The notes under the pieces: generated by a model
Seen by the model: the letters and a program-made list of their open reading frames with translations, nothing else
Told to the model about the DNA's origin: nothing
The model's database searches: none
Translations under genes and position numbers: made by a program
NCBI RefSeq assembly: GCF_001570365.1
Contig: NZ_BBYK01000039.1
Span: 438,517-502,516 of the forward strand
Length of the DNA stretch: 64,000 nucleotides
Source: Microtetraspora fusca
Lineage (GTDB): Bacteria > Actinomycetota > Actinomycetes > Streptosporangiales > Streptosporangiaceae
Direction of reading: 5' to 3'
Shown: in pieces, positions 25,799-34,197 of the stretch
Position numbering within the stretch: position 1 is the first letter of the stretch
Layout: every line of letters starts with the position of its first letter

Positions 25799-26626
25799 TC
25801 ACTCGTACGGCTCCACCGGGCGTGGGATCGCGGTGACGTCGGTGGCCACGAGTTCGGGAGCCACCGTCCCGTTGGGGATCTTGTCGGACTTGGGACGCAC
25901 CCATGTGCCGGTGACCTCGACCCACGTGTCCACCGGCGGCTGGGCGGCCTTGAGTACGGCGACCTTCAACGGGATGCCGTCGGCGGCGCAGCAGTTCAAC
26001 TGGATGCGGGTGACGTACCACCGGTCCTTCTTCTTCGACGGCACCACGAATCCGGTGAGCCGGACCCGCTTGCCGGTGAGGGAGTAGGTGGAGTCCGCCC
26101 ACGCCCGGCCGATGAACTCTCCGATCGGCATCGCGGTCACGGTCTCGTCGGCGAGCGGGGCATAGGTGTCCGACGTGACTGGCGGGCGCGGCGGAGGCTC
26201 TTCCGACCGGGCCGCGAACGCGCCGAGCGCGGGCGGCGCGATGAGGAAGATCGCGAACACCGGCAGGCAGAGCAGCCAGGCCACGCGGGGGCCGCGGGAG
26301 TGGTCGTGCCCGTCGTGGTGCGCGTTCTCGTGAGCGTCGTGCCGAACGGCTTCGCCGTGCTCGTCGTATCGAGCGTCGTGCCGGTCGTCGTGACTGCCGC
26401 GTCCGGCATGACTCCGATGCGCGTACTCCTGTTCCGTGAGGTACGGCTTGCGCCACTCCTGGATCAGACCGGCGACCCCCAGCGCCAGCACCACGGCGCC
26501 GGCCGCGACCAGGAACGGGTGAAAACCGGGCTTCACGTAGTTGAGGTAGGTCGTGGACAGCAGGGTGATCCGCAGGACGGCCCCGCCGAGGAACACCATC
26601 ACCAGGCTCTGCGACATGCGGTTCAC
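25799..26626 (-). CDS. TIGR03943-family membrane protein, permease partner
   Basis: 275 residues from a GTG that overlaps the permease stop by 4 nt. Two N-terminal helices are followed by a His/Asp-rich cytosolic loop (HDDRHDARYDEHGEAVRHDA, HENAHHDGHDHS, about residues 75-110), another helix, and an exported OB-like domain with RIQLNCCAADGIPLKVAV and WVEVTGTW. This protein family (DUF1980) is nearly always paired with the DUF318 permease, as here. The His-rich loop suggests metal handling. No Zur-type box was recognised upstream of the operon. Confidence 0.9.
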   Translation of the reverse strand: MNRMSQSLVMVFLGGAVLRITLLSTTYLNYVKPGFHPFLVAAGAVVLALGVAGLIQEWRKPYLTEQEYAHRSHAGRGSHDDRHDARYDEHGEAVRHDAHENAHHDGHDHSRGPRVAWLLCLPVFAIFLIAPPALGAFAARSEEPPPRPPVTSDTYAPLADETVTAMPIGEFIGRAWADSTYSLTGKRVRLTGFVVPSKKKDRWYVTRIQLNCCAADGIPLKVAVLKAAQPPVDTWVEVTGTWVRPKSDKIPNGTVAPELVATDVTAIPRPVEPYE

Positions 26627-27636
26627 AGCAGGAGACCTCCGACGGCGACGCTCACCAGCACCGCCAACACGAACGTCACGGGGACGAACCGGGCCGCGAA
26701 CGCGCGCCCGAAGGTCCCCATCTGGAGGGCGATCAGTTTCAGGTCCACCATCGGCCCGACCACCAGGAAGGCCAGCCGCGCCGTGGGAGAGAACGCCGTC
26801 AGGGACGCCGCCACGAAGGCGTCCGCCTCCGAGCAGATCGACAGCAGGACGGCGAGCAGCGCGAGCACCACGACGGAGAGCACCGGCACGTCGGCCACCG
26901 TCGTGAGCAAGGAGCGCGGCACCACGACGTTGAGCGTCGCGGCGGTCAGGGCGCCCACGACCAGGAAGCCTCCGGCGTGGAGCAGGTCGTGCTGCGCCGC
27001 CTCGCGGAACGCCTGCCACCTGGAGCCGGCGGGCGCCGTGCGGGCGGGGACGCGCAGCCAGTCGGAGCGGCCGAAGCGGAGCCACAGCCACCCGACCAGG
27101 ACGGCCACGACGAGTGACGCGACGAACCGGGCGACGGCCATCATCGGCTGGCCGGGGAAGGCCACCGCGGTGGCCACCACGACCACCGGATTGATCGCGG
27201 GTGAGGCGAGCAGGAACGCCAGCGCGGCGGCGGGCGTGACGCCGCGCGCCATGAGGCCCGAGGCGACCGGAACCGACGCGCATTCGCACCCGGGAAGGAC
27301 CGCGCCCGCCGCCCCCGCCACGGGGACCGCCGCGTACGGATGCCGGGGAAGCGCGCGGGTCCAGAACGAGGCCGGGACGAAGGCGGTGATCGCCGCGGAC
27401 AGCAGAACGCCGAAGACGAGGAACGGCAGCGCCTGAACCGAGATCGCCACGAAGATCGTCGCCCAGGTTTGGAGCGAGGGGAACGCCAGCAGGGGAGTCA
27501 GGACGAAGTGCCCCGCGATCAGCAGGACGACGACGGCGGCGAAGATCCACGGCATCGCGGAAGGGGCCGCCGATCGGCGTCCCCACTCTGAAGGGGGCAA
27601 CTCCGTCGGGAGATCGGCGAGGGTCCGGTCGGCCAT
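26623..27636 (-). CDS. DUF318/UPF0718 permease
   Basis: 337 residues, about eight to ten helices in two related halves separated by a basic loop. The family signature LPGCECASVPVASGLMARGV sits in the first half; its two cysteines and the LLASPAINPVVVV helix are conserved. The matching second-half motif is LLSICSEADAFVAASL. These permeases are thought to transport metal- or metalloid-related solutes and pair with the TIGR03943 protein encoded immediately downstream with a GTGA overlap. First gene of a two-gene operon. Confidence 0.9.
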   Translation of the reverse strand: MADRTLADLPTELPPSEWGRRSAAPSAMPWIFAAVVVLLIAGHFVLTPLLAFPSLQTWATIFVAISVQALPFLVFGVLLSAAITAFVPASFWTRALPRHPYAAVPVAGAAGAVLPGCECASVPVASGLMARGVTPAAALAFLLASPAINPVVVVATAVAFPGQPMMAVARFVASLVVAVLVGWLWLRFGRSDWLRVPARTAPAGSRWQAFREAAQHDLLHAGGFLVVGALTAATLNVVVPRSLLTTVADVPVLSVVVLALLAVLLSICSEADAFVAASLTAFSPTARLAFLVVGPMVDLKLIALQMGTFGRAFAARFVPVTFVLAVLVSVAVGGLLL

Positions 27637-27713
27637 GAGGTCATCTTGGCAGGGCCGCCGCGTGGTGCTGACTGTCCTGTGGACAACCGCGCAGCTGGGC
27701 CGGTTCAGCCGAT

Positions 27714-28652
27714 TCAGAGCTGGTTCAACAGCCAGCGAGGCCCGGTGAAGGAGGCACCGAGGGCCTCGATCCGGCGGCGCAGCTCGCGGTCCGCCGTGAC
27801 GACGAGCACCTTCTCCCAGCGTTTCGCGTCGCGTACGAGTGCCACGATCGCGTCGTCCCCGCTGCCGGACGCTTCGACGATCGAAACGCCGCCCGTGACA
27901 CCGGCGAGGACGCCACCCGGTACGCCCGCGATACCGTGCGGGCCATCACCCGAACGCCCGGTGCCCTCACCGGCGGCGCCGCGGGCCACGCCCTCGACCA
28001 CGACGGTCATCCGGGGGAACCACTGGGCCAGGTCGTGCGAGCCCTCCGGAGGGCGGCGCAGGCCGCGCGCCGCGAGAACGCGCAGCTCCCCGATCAGCCG
28101 GGCGGCCGCCCCGGCCCGGTCCCGCCACCAGCCGTGCTCGGCCCGCGCGCCGATGATGTTGGCCGCGTCCAGGATGACGATGAGGGGAGCCAGCGCGGGC
28201 CGTATCAGCGGCCAGGTCTCGGCGAACCCGGGATGCAGCTTCCTGGCGCCGACCTCGTCGGCCGCGATCCAGCGCATGTCCGTGCTCTCGCCGTTCGCCG
28301 GGGAGGCGTCGAGCAGCCCCGCTGCCTGGGCGATGACGGTCTGGAACGACCAGCCGCCGTGATCGTCGAGGTAGACGCCCTGGATCCGGAGCTGGTCACC
28401 GGTCAGCGCCGCCTCCTCGCGGGCTTCGCGCAGCGCCCCGCTGATCGCGTCCTCGTGGCTGTCGCGGGCGCCGCCGGGCAGCCCCCACGTGCCGCCGTGA
28501 TGGCTCCACCAGGAGCGTTTCTGCATCAGGACGTACGGCATGCCGTCCTGGGTGTGGTGGACGGCGAGCAGGCCGGCGGCGCCGTGGACGCCCCAGTGCC
28601 GGTGCCCGCGGTCGCACAGTGCCCAGCCGTCCCCGTCGTTGGCCGCCATCAC
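27714..28652 (-). CDS. Nudix hydrolase fused to an NYN/PIN-like domain
   Basis: 312 residues. The N-terminal 150 residues are a Nudix hydrolase: the Nudix box runs GGARDSHEDAISGALREAREE plus AAL, matching Gx5Ex7REUxEE closely, with GTWGLPGG before it. The C-terminal half begins PLIVILDAANIIGARAEHGW and ends with VTADRELRRRIEALGASFTG, the acidic first strand and conserved Asp of an NYN/PIN-type nuclease. A Gly-rich insert separates its halves. A nucleotide-cleaning enzyme joined to an RNase-like domain suggests an RNA-linked role (inference). Preceded on the same strand by a small gene 25 nt upstream. Confidence 0.82.
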   Translation of the reverse strand: MMAANDGDGWALCDRGHRHWGVHGAAGLLAVHHTQDGMPYVLMQKRSWWSHHGGTWGLPGGARDSHEDAISGALREAREEAALTGDQLRIQGVYLDDHGGWSFQTVIAQAAGLLDASPANGESTDMRWIAADEVGARKLHPGFAETWPLIRPALAPLIVILDAANIIGARAEHGWWRDRAGAAARLIGELRVLAARGLRRPPEGSHDLAQWFPRMTVVVEGVARGAAGEGTGRSGDGPHGIAGVPGGVLAGVTGGVSIVEASGSGDDAIVALVRDAKRWEKVLVVTADRELRRRIEALGASFTGPRWLLNQL

Positions 28653-28677
28653 CCGTCTGCCTCGCCGTCTCGGCGGC

Positions 28678-28929
28678 TCACCACTGATCGGCGGGCACGC
28701 TCGCGCCGGAGGCGAGGTCGAAGAGGACCGCCCCGTCCTCGATCCGGATCGCCTGCATCTGCGTCACCAGCCCGACGTCCCTGAGCCGGAGCACGGCCTC
28801 GTGCGCGTTCTTCGCGTAGTGGTAGCGGTCCGCCGAGGAGAACTCCGGACTCGCCCGCACGCAACGGACTTCGAAGCGGTCCGCTGGCCACAAGCGGAAG
28901 GTGGGGCCTGAATTGTTCCAGCCAGACAT
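28678..28929 (-). CDS. Small conserved protein of unknown function
   Basis: 83 residues from an ATG with AGGAG about 9 nt upstream; the frame is open further 5'. The sequence MSGWNNSGPTFRLWPADRFE, then VRCVRASPEFSSADRYHYAK, and VTQMQAIRIEDGAVLFDL, has no motif I recognise. It is soluble, without a signal peptide. It is likely co-transcribed with the Nudix fusion gene. Confidence 0.6.
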   Translation of the reverse strand: MSGWNNSGPTFRLWPADRFEVRCVRASPEFSSADRYHYAKNAHEAVLRLRDVGLVTQMQAIRIEDGAVLFDLASGASVPADQW

Positions 28930-29501
28930 GTGGTGCTTCTCCTGTCGCGCCTTCGTGAGACGAGCTGTCGTGATCCCCTGACATGGCCGGCCCGTTGGAA
29001 CGTGACTGGCCCGATTGCCGATCGTTATGAAGTGGTAAGCGATCCTTCCCGTTTCCCCCGCCATATCCGTTAGCGTGTGAGCCCTCGCTCGCGATTCCCG
29101 GCGGCTCCGGGGGTCGCGAGTTCTCATAGCACGAGACAGGAGCTCGCCCCTTTCGGCCGGAGGAGCGGGCGTACGCGTGTCTCACCCGAGGGTGCTCCGC
29201 TCGACGCCATCGCAGTGTCAGTCCCCTCCGCATCCGGCCGGACTCCGGCGGCGGCCGGGCCAGACGTCAGCCTGACACGCCTGGTCCCGCTCGCACCAGT
29301 GCGATTCACTGTGCGGGCCGCAGCGCGGGTTACCGCGCGGGCCGCCCACCTGCTTGGAGCCGGCCGCCTTCCCGCCGGGGCCGGGCCGCCTACCTGCCCG
29401 GCCCCGACGGGAAACGCCGAATCCGGCGCGTCCGATCCGTACCCCCGACGGCGCGGTCCGACGCCCATGATCGCCCTTCCACCGCACCGGTCGCGGGCCG
29501 G
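28930..29501. other. Gene-poor interval
   Basis: About 570 bases between two genes on the minus strand. Open frames occur on both strands but none resembles a protein family or has a convincing ribosome site. No RNA gene or repeat was recognised. Confidence 0.4.
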
Positions 29502-30275
29502 CTAACGGCCGCTCTTCGAGAAGTGCTGGAGGTCCTTCGCCCCGCTCCAGTAGCCGCCCCAGCCCCAGCCGATCGCGGCGAACGCGCGGACGACCCGGTC
29601 GCCCGGATTGATCACGCCCGGCTTGTGCAGCGGGCGCTTGACGTACGCGTCCGCGTTGCGGTGCGCGTTCGACCCGTCCGCGTATATGTACGGGTTCTCG
29701 CGAGGGTTGAGGTCGAGGGCCCGGCCGTACGCGTGCTCGGACCAGCTCGTCGATCCCGTGGCGCTCCTGCAGTTGAACGCCGAGGTGTTGCCCGCGTCGA
29801 TCGAGTCGTAGTCGCTGCCCTTGTACGCGTCCACCGGCTCCATCTTCCTGATCGGGAAGCGGTAGCCGTACAGCTTCTTGAAGACCGACACGACGTCGTC
29901 GGCGACGTCCTTGTTGACGACGAGCCGGCCCGTGTGGATCTTGCCGTCGAATCCCCAGTGCGGCATGGTGATCATGCGCAGGTCGCTCACCTCGACCGGA
30001 CAGCCCGGCCGCCAGGAGTAGCGCACCTGGTCCCGCGTCACCTTCGTCACCTGGGCCGAGAAGGGCGGGGCGGACGGCTTCTCCGTCCCGCTCGGACTCG
30101 GGGTCGGTGACGGCGTGCCTTCAGAAGGGACCGCGCCCGGTGACTGCGATGGGTTCTCCGAGGGGCTGACCGTGACCGGAGGGGGCGCCGCCGCCCTGCC
30201 CGCGACGCTGCACGCCGACACTCCGGCGATGGCCAACAGCACTGTCGCTGATCTGCGGAAACGTGTGGTAGCCAT
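29502..30275 (-). CDS. M15-family D-alanyl-D-alanine carboxypeptidase-like lipoprotein
   Basis: 257 residues. A signal peptide (RFRRSATVLLAIAGVSAC) ends in a lipobox VSAC with Cys22, then a Pro/Ser linker to residue 75. The peptidase domain has the zinc and catalytic signature SWSEHAYGRALDLNPRENP (His and Asp ligands) and a C-terminal FAAIGWGWGGYWSGAKDLQH with the last His. Family members trim D-Ala or cross-bridge residues in peptidoglycan. It should be anchored to the outer face of the cytoplasmic membrane. It is divergent from the lgt-like operon. Confidence 0.88.
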   Translation of the reverse strand: MATTRFRRSATVLLAIAGVSACSVAGRAAAPPPVTVSPSENPSQSPGAVPSEGTPSPTPSPSGTEKPSAPPFSAQVTKVTRDQVRYSWRPGCPVEVSDLRMITMPHWGFDGKIHTGRLVVNKDVADDVVSVFKKLYGYRFPIRKMEPVDAYKGSDYDSIDAGNTSAFNCRSATGSTSWSEHAYGRALDLNPRENPYIYADGSNAHRNADAYVKRPLHKPGVINPGDRVVRAFAAIGWGWGGYWSGAKDLQHFSKSGR

Positions 30276-30398
30276 ACGTCAGCGTAACCCGGCCCCGCGG
30301 AGGAGGTGGAGCCTCTGGCCGACTCCGACAACAAGGCGAGGCGCCGTCCGGGTCGCGCAGCAGGGCGTGAATTGTCAGACATGACCTAGGGTGGCCCC

Positions 30399-31229
30399 GT
30401 GCTTCCCGAGCTGCGCTTCGGCGGGCTGGCCGTCCCCACCCACGGCTTCTTCGTCGGCCTCGGCGTGCTCGTGGCGGCTGTCGTGTTCGTCCTGGAGGCG
30501 CGCCGCAGGGGCGCGCTGCACGAGGACTCGCTGGTCGCGGTCGCGGGCGCCCTGGTGGGCGGCGCGATCGGCATGCGCCTGTCCGGCTGGGCCGAGCACC
30601 TGGACCCGCATCTGAACCCCAGTCTTCTCGAAGCCTGGATGTTCGGCTCGCGCAGCATCCTCGGCGGCCTCACCGGGGCCTACGTCGGGGTGCTGATCGC
30701 CAAGCGCCTCGTCGGCTATCGCGGCAAGACGGGCGACCTGTTCGCCCCCGCCGTCGCGCTCGGCATGGCGGTCGGCCGTATCGGCTGCTTCCTCACCGAG
30801 GCGCCGGGCCGTCCCACCGGCCTTCCCTGGGGCGTTCACGCGTCGGCGTCCGTCCCCGAGTGTCCGGGTTGCCTCGCCGGGCAGGCCATGCACCCGTCCT
30901 TCCTGTATGAGGTCGCCTTCCAGCTGGCCGCCTTCTTCGCCCTCGCCTGGGCCCGCGACCGGGTGCGCCGCCCCGGCGAACTGTTCACGCTGTACGTCGG
31001 CGCGTACGCGGTGTTCCGCTTCCTCGTGGAGTTCACCCGGGCCAACGAGACGGTCTGGCTCGACCTGACCCGGCCGCAGTGGTTCCTCCTCCCCGGCCTG
31101 GTGCTCGTGTTCATTCGGCTGCTGTACGGCTATCACCGTGGTTATTACGACATGCTGGTACACAAGAGGGACAGCCGGACGCACAGAGGACAGGAGGAGG
31201 GCGCCCCCCAGGCCCCGCAGACACGATGA
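30399..31229 (+). CDS. Divergent Lgt-family diacylglyceryl transferase
   Basis: 276 residues, about seven helices. The PTHGFFVGLGVLVA opening, GMAVGRIGCFLTEAPGRPTG, HPSFLYE and VFRFLVEFTR align with Lgt, which moves diacylglyceryl from phosphatidylglycerol to lipoprotein cysteines. However, the HGG(L/M)xGG motif is SILGGLTGAY with the His replaced, and RxGNFxNGE is GRIGCFLTE. It may therefore be a paralogue with a different acceptor rather than the housekeeping enzyme. It is the first gene of a coupled four-gene operon with a radical SAM lipid-type enzyme. The C-terminal tail is charged and cytosolic. Confidence 0.82.
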   Translation: MLPELRFGGLAVPTHGFFVGLGVLVAAVVFVLEARRRGALHEDSLVAVAGALVGGAIGMRLSGWAEHLDPHLNPSLLEAWMFGSRSILGGLTGAYVGVLIAKRLVGYRGKTGDLFAPAVALGMAVGRIGCFLTEAPGRPTGLPWGVHASASVPECPGCLAGQAMHPSFLYEVAFQLAAFFALAWARDRVRRPGELFTLYVGAYAVFRFLVEFTRANETVWLDLTRPQWFLLPGLVLVFIRLLYGYHRGYYDMLVHKRDSRTHRGQEEGAPQAPQTR

Positions 31230-31705
31230 CCACTCCCCCCGAGCCTGCCGGCGAATCCCCGAACGAGCGGGACCCACAGCCACCTCCGCCGCCCCCGCCA
31301 CCTCCCCAGGGCCCGTTCTCCGGGCCCCCGGGTCCGCCGGGGCCGTACGGACCGCCGCCCGGCCAGGGCTGGCCGCCACCGCCTCCGCCGCCCCCGAAGA
31401 CAGGAGGGGTCGTCGTCGCCACGGCCTTCGCCGGGTTCGCGGCCTTCATCACGATCGATTTCGTCGGCGTGGTGCTCACACTGGCCATCGCCGGGAGCGG
31501 CAACGGGGAGATCGTGGTCGGTATCGGCGCCGCGATCCTCGCCTTGATCGCGCTCGGCGGCGGCCTCGCGCTCATCCTCCTGCGAAAGCCCTGGACCAAG
31601 GGCCTCGGCCTCGGCCTCATGATCGGCTGGGCGCTCGTCTCCATCGTGTCCGCCGGCTTCTGCACCGGCGTCAACCCGAGCCTCTACGCTGGCGGAACAC
31701 TTTGA
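31226..31705 (+). CDS. Proline-rich small membrane protein
   Basis: 159 residues; the ATG overlaps the upstream stop by 4 nt (ATGA). Residues 1-60 are almost pure Pro/Gly runs, a disordered cytosolic arm. Three hydrophobic helices follow (VVVATAFAGFAAFITIDFVG, VGIGAAILALIALGGGLALI, LGLMIGWALVSIVSAGFCTG). No family is recognised beyond Pro-rich membrane protein. The coupling to the Lgt-like and radical SAM genes suggests a subunit or scaffold of the same membrane process. Confidence 0.8.
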   Translation: MTTPPEPAGESPNERDPQPPPPPPPPPQGPFSGPPGPPGPYGPPPGQGWPPPPPPPPKTGGVVVATAFAGFAAFITIDFVGVVLTLAIAGSGNGEIVVGIGAAILALIALGGGLALILLRKPWTKGLGLGLMIGWALVSIVSAGFCTGVNPSLYAGGTL

Positions 31706-31710
31706 GCGGT

Positions 31711-33267
31711 ATGCCCCTGCGCGGTGATCGCATCCTGCGCTACGTCAACGCGTTCTGTCCCCTCTGCCATGAGGAGGACCCGGACCGTCCGCTCGACCTG
31801 GTGCCACGCCTCTCCGGCTGGCTGGCCGCCCGGAACGGCCGGGTCTACCTGGAGCGCGGCTGCCGCACCCACGGCATGGTCCGCACCATGTACGACGAGG
31901 ACCCCGAGATCCTCGCCTATCTGGAGGAATGGACCGCTCCCACGAAGGCCCACATCCCCGACGTGCCGGGAAACTTCGCCCCGATCCCCGAGGCGTACCT
32001 GCAGGGCCTCCCCGAGATGCAGACCCAGCACACCTGCATCCTGCTCGAGGACATCGCGGAGACCTGCAACCTCCGCTGCCCGACCTGCTTCACGGATTCC
32101 TCGCCCGACCTGCGCGGAGTGGTGCCGGTCGACGACATCCTGGCCAGCGTGGACCAGCGGCTCGGCCGCGAGAACGGCCGCCTCGACGTCCTCATGCTGA
32201 GCGGGGGCGAGCCGACCCTGCACCCCGCGCTGCCCGAACTGCTCGCTGCGCTGGTGACCCGGCCTGTCACCCGCATCCTGATCAACACCAACGGCGTCCT
32301 CGTGGCCAGGGACGACGCCCTGCTCGACCTGCTGACCGAGCACCGCGAGCGGGTCGAGATCTACCTCCAGTACGACGGCGTCAGCGCGGAGGCGTCCCGC
32401 CACCACCGGGGCGGCGACCTGCGGCGCTTCAAGCAGGAGGCGCTCGCCCGCCTCTCCGAGCGTGAGATCTTCACCACGCTCGTGATGACCACCGCCCTCG
32501 GTGTGAACGACGGCGAGATCGGCGACGTCGTACGGCTCGCGCTCGACACGCCCTACGTCGGAGGCGTGTCGATCCAACCGCAGTTCGGCTCCGGCCGTTC
32601 GGGCGTGATCGACCCGATGGACCGGCTCACCCACACCGGCGTGCTGAAGCGGCTCGGCCCGCAGACGGACGGCCTGGTCACCTGGCGGGACCTGACGGCG
32701 CTGCCGTGCTCGCACCCGCACTGCTGCTCCGTCGGCTACATGATCAAGGACGACTCCGACCGGTGGCGCTCCCTCACCGCGCTCATCGGGCACGACCGCC
32801 TGAAGGAGAACCTCGGCCTGGTCTCCAACCGGATCGCCGACTCGGAGATCCCGCGCGAGCTGCGTCTCGCCGTGCAGGAGTCGCTCCTCGGGCTGCTGTC
32901 CGAGCAGTCGTCGCTGTCCCATCCCGAGATCGGCAACATCTGGCGCGACATCTGCGAGAACTGCGACCTCGGCCTGTCCACGCTGCTGACGCTCGCCTCC
33001 TCGGTGCTGCCCGGACGCAAGAAGCGGCTGCGGCGGCTGCTCGGCGAGCGCGTGGTCCGCATCACCGTGAAGCCGTTCATGGACATGTCGACCATGATCG
33101 AAGAGCGGCTGACCCAGTGCTGCGTGCATGTCGGTACCCGCTCAGGGCAGCACCAGTGCGCGCCGTTCTGCGCCGTCCAGGCGTGGCCGGCGCTCGCCCG
33201 CCAGCGCCTGTCCGCCACCGCCTCAGTGGACGGCGGCGTACGGCTCCCGCTGGTGGAGATCACATGA
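31711..33267 (+). CDS. Radical SAM protein, tetraether-synthase (Tes)-like
   Basis: 518 residues. The radical SAM cluster is C119, C123, C126 in CNLRCPTCF (CX3CX2C). An N-terminal cysteine pair FCPLCHEE and GCRTHGM form a ribbon-like domain before it. Further cysteines come after the barrel: CSHPHCCSVGY, CENCDLG and a C-terminal CCVHVG with HQCAPFC. This arrangement is that of the Tes/COG1964 group, where archaeal Tes joins lipid tails carbon to carbon. LSGGEPTLHPAL is the SAM-binding GGEP strand. Context with an Lgt-like enzyme and membrane proteins fits a lipid substrate. The exact reaction is inference. Confidence 0.85.
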   Translation: MPLRGDRILRYVNAFCPLCHEEDPDRPLDLVPRLSGWLAARNGRVYLERGCRTHGMVRTMYDEDPEILAYLEEWTAPTKAHIPDVPGNFAPIPEAYLQGLPEMQTQHTCILLEDIAETCNLRCPTCFTDSSPDLRGVVPVDDILASVDQRLGRENGRLDVLMLSGGEPTLHPALPELLAALVTRPVTRILINTNGVLVARDDALLDLLTEHRERVEIYLQYDGVSAEASRHHRGGDLRRFKQEALARLSEREIFTTLVMTTALGVNDGEIGDVVRLALDTPYVGGVSIQPQFGSGRSGVIDPMDRLTHTGVLKRLGPQTDGLVTWRDLTALPCSHPHCCSVGYMIKDDSDRWRSLTALIGHDRLKENLGLVSNRIADSEIPRELRLAVQESLLGLLSEQSSLSHPEIGNIWRDICENCDLGLSTLLTLASSVLPGRKKRLRRLLGERVVRITVKPFMDMSTMIEERLTQCCVHVGTRSGQHQCAPFCAVQAWPALARQRLSATASVDGGVRLPLVEIT

Positions 33268-33905
33268 AATCGGCAGAGACGAGGGGAGAGATGCCAGGAG
33301 AACGGAGGCCGCCGCTGACCGGGGTGGCCTACGAGGAGGCGATCGCGGCCCAGGCCGCCGCCAACGGATTCACGACCGACGGATTCACTTCCAGCGGATT
33401 CGGGGCCAACGGGTCCGGGACGCACCGGACCCGGGTGAACGGGGCCGGGGTGAACGGAGCCGGGGTGAACGGACACTCGCCCGGCGAACCGGAGGCGAAC
33501 GGGTTCACCGCCACCTTCGCCGAGGACGGTACGGGAGACGGTGAGTCCGGCGGGTACGGCAATGGGACCGGCGCGCACGGAGCGGGCGGCCCGAGGCCGG
33601 GTGGGCCGTGGCCGGGTGGGCCGCGACCGACCGCCCACAGCGGCAGGAGCGGGCCCGTCATCGTGACGCCGTTCGATCCGCTGCGGCTGTGCGTCTACGC
33701 GACCGTGGCCCTGCTGGGCTGGGTGCTGGGCCCGTTCGCGGTGATCGCCTTCGCCGGGGTGGGGTTCGCCGGGTATGTCCGGGCCCGCCGCGCCGGGCTG
33801 GTGCGGAGCAAGTGCCTCCTGCGCGACACGCGGCTGGTCCTGGCTTATCTCGGACTGATCGTCGTCGCCGCGATCGCCGCGATCGTGCTGAAGTTCTTCA
33901 CCTAG
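33264..33905 (+). CDS. Low-complexity protein with C-terminal membrane helices
   Basis: 213 residues; starts inside the radical SAM stop (ATGA). Residues 1-125 are Gly/Asn/Pro-rich, with NGAGVNGAGVNG repeats and GGPRPGGPWPGGPRP, and look disordered. Two or three helices follow (LCVYATVALLGWVLGPFAVI, AFAGVGFAGYVRA, VLAYLGLIVVAAIAAIVLKF). Unrecognised family. It is the last gene of the four-gene operon; its disordered-arm-plus-helices plan mirrors the second gene. Confidence 0.75.
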   Translation: MKSAETRGEMPGERRPPLTGVAYEEAIAAQAAANGFTTDGFTSSGFGANGSGTHRTRVNGAGVNGAGVNGHSPGEPEANGFTATFAEDGTGDGESGGYGNGTGAHGAGGPRPGGPWPGGPRPTAHSGRSGPVIVTPFDPLRLCVYATVALLGWVLGPFAVIAFAGVGFAGYVRARRAGLVRSKCLLRDTRLVLAYLGLIVVAAIAAIVLKFFT

Positions 33906-34197
33906 CGGTACGGCAAAGCGTCGTTCCCCGGCGTGGCTTTTCCGGGAAGACGTCGCGCACATGTTCGAGGGAGCGCTACAGTCTTGGGCATCCGATCGAA
34001 CATGGGTTCGGTCGCCGACTCTGCAGGTGAGGTGTGCCATGGCGCTGCTCGCGGCACCGCTGGCGTCTCCGCGGCGCGCGCCGGCCACCTCCGGGCGATG
34101 TGTCCCGCTCCGGCCGGGAGCGACACGCCGTAGCGCTTTCTACGGAAATCTACGGCGGCCGCTATATCCGGTCATAAAGTCCGAGAGCGTGGACCCC
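33906..34197. other. Intergenic region upstream of AAA ATPase
   Basis: About 290 bases with no recognised gene. The open frame of the next gene extends leftward through it but without family likeness. Confidence 0.4.

Noticed and set aside
28930..29501. Small genes in the open frames of the gene-poor interval
   Set aside because: Frames exist on both strands, but composition is random GC-rich coding, with no ribosome site or motif.
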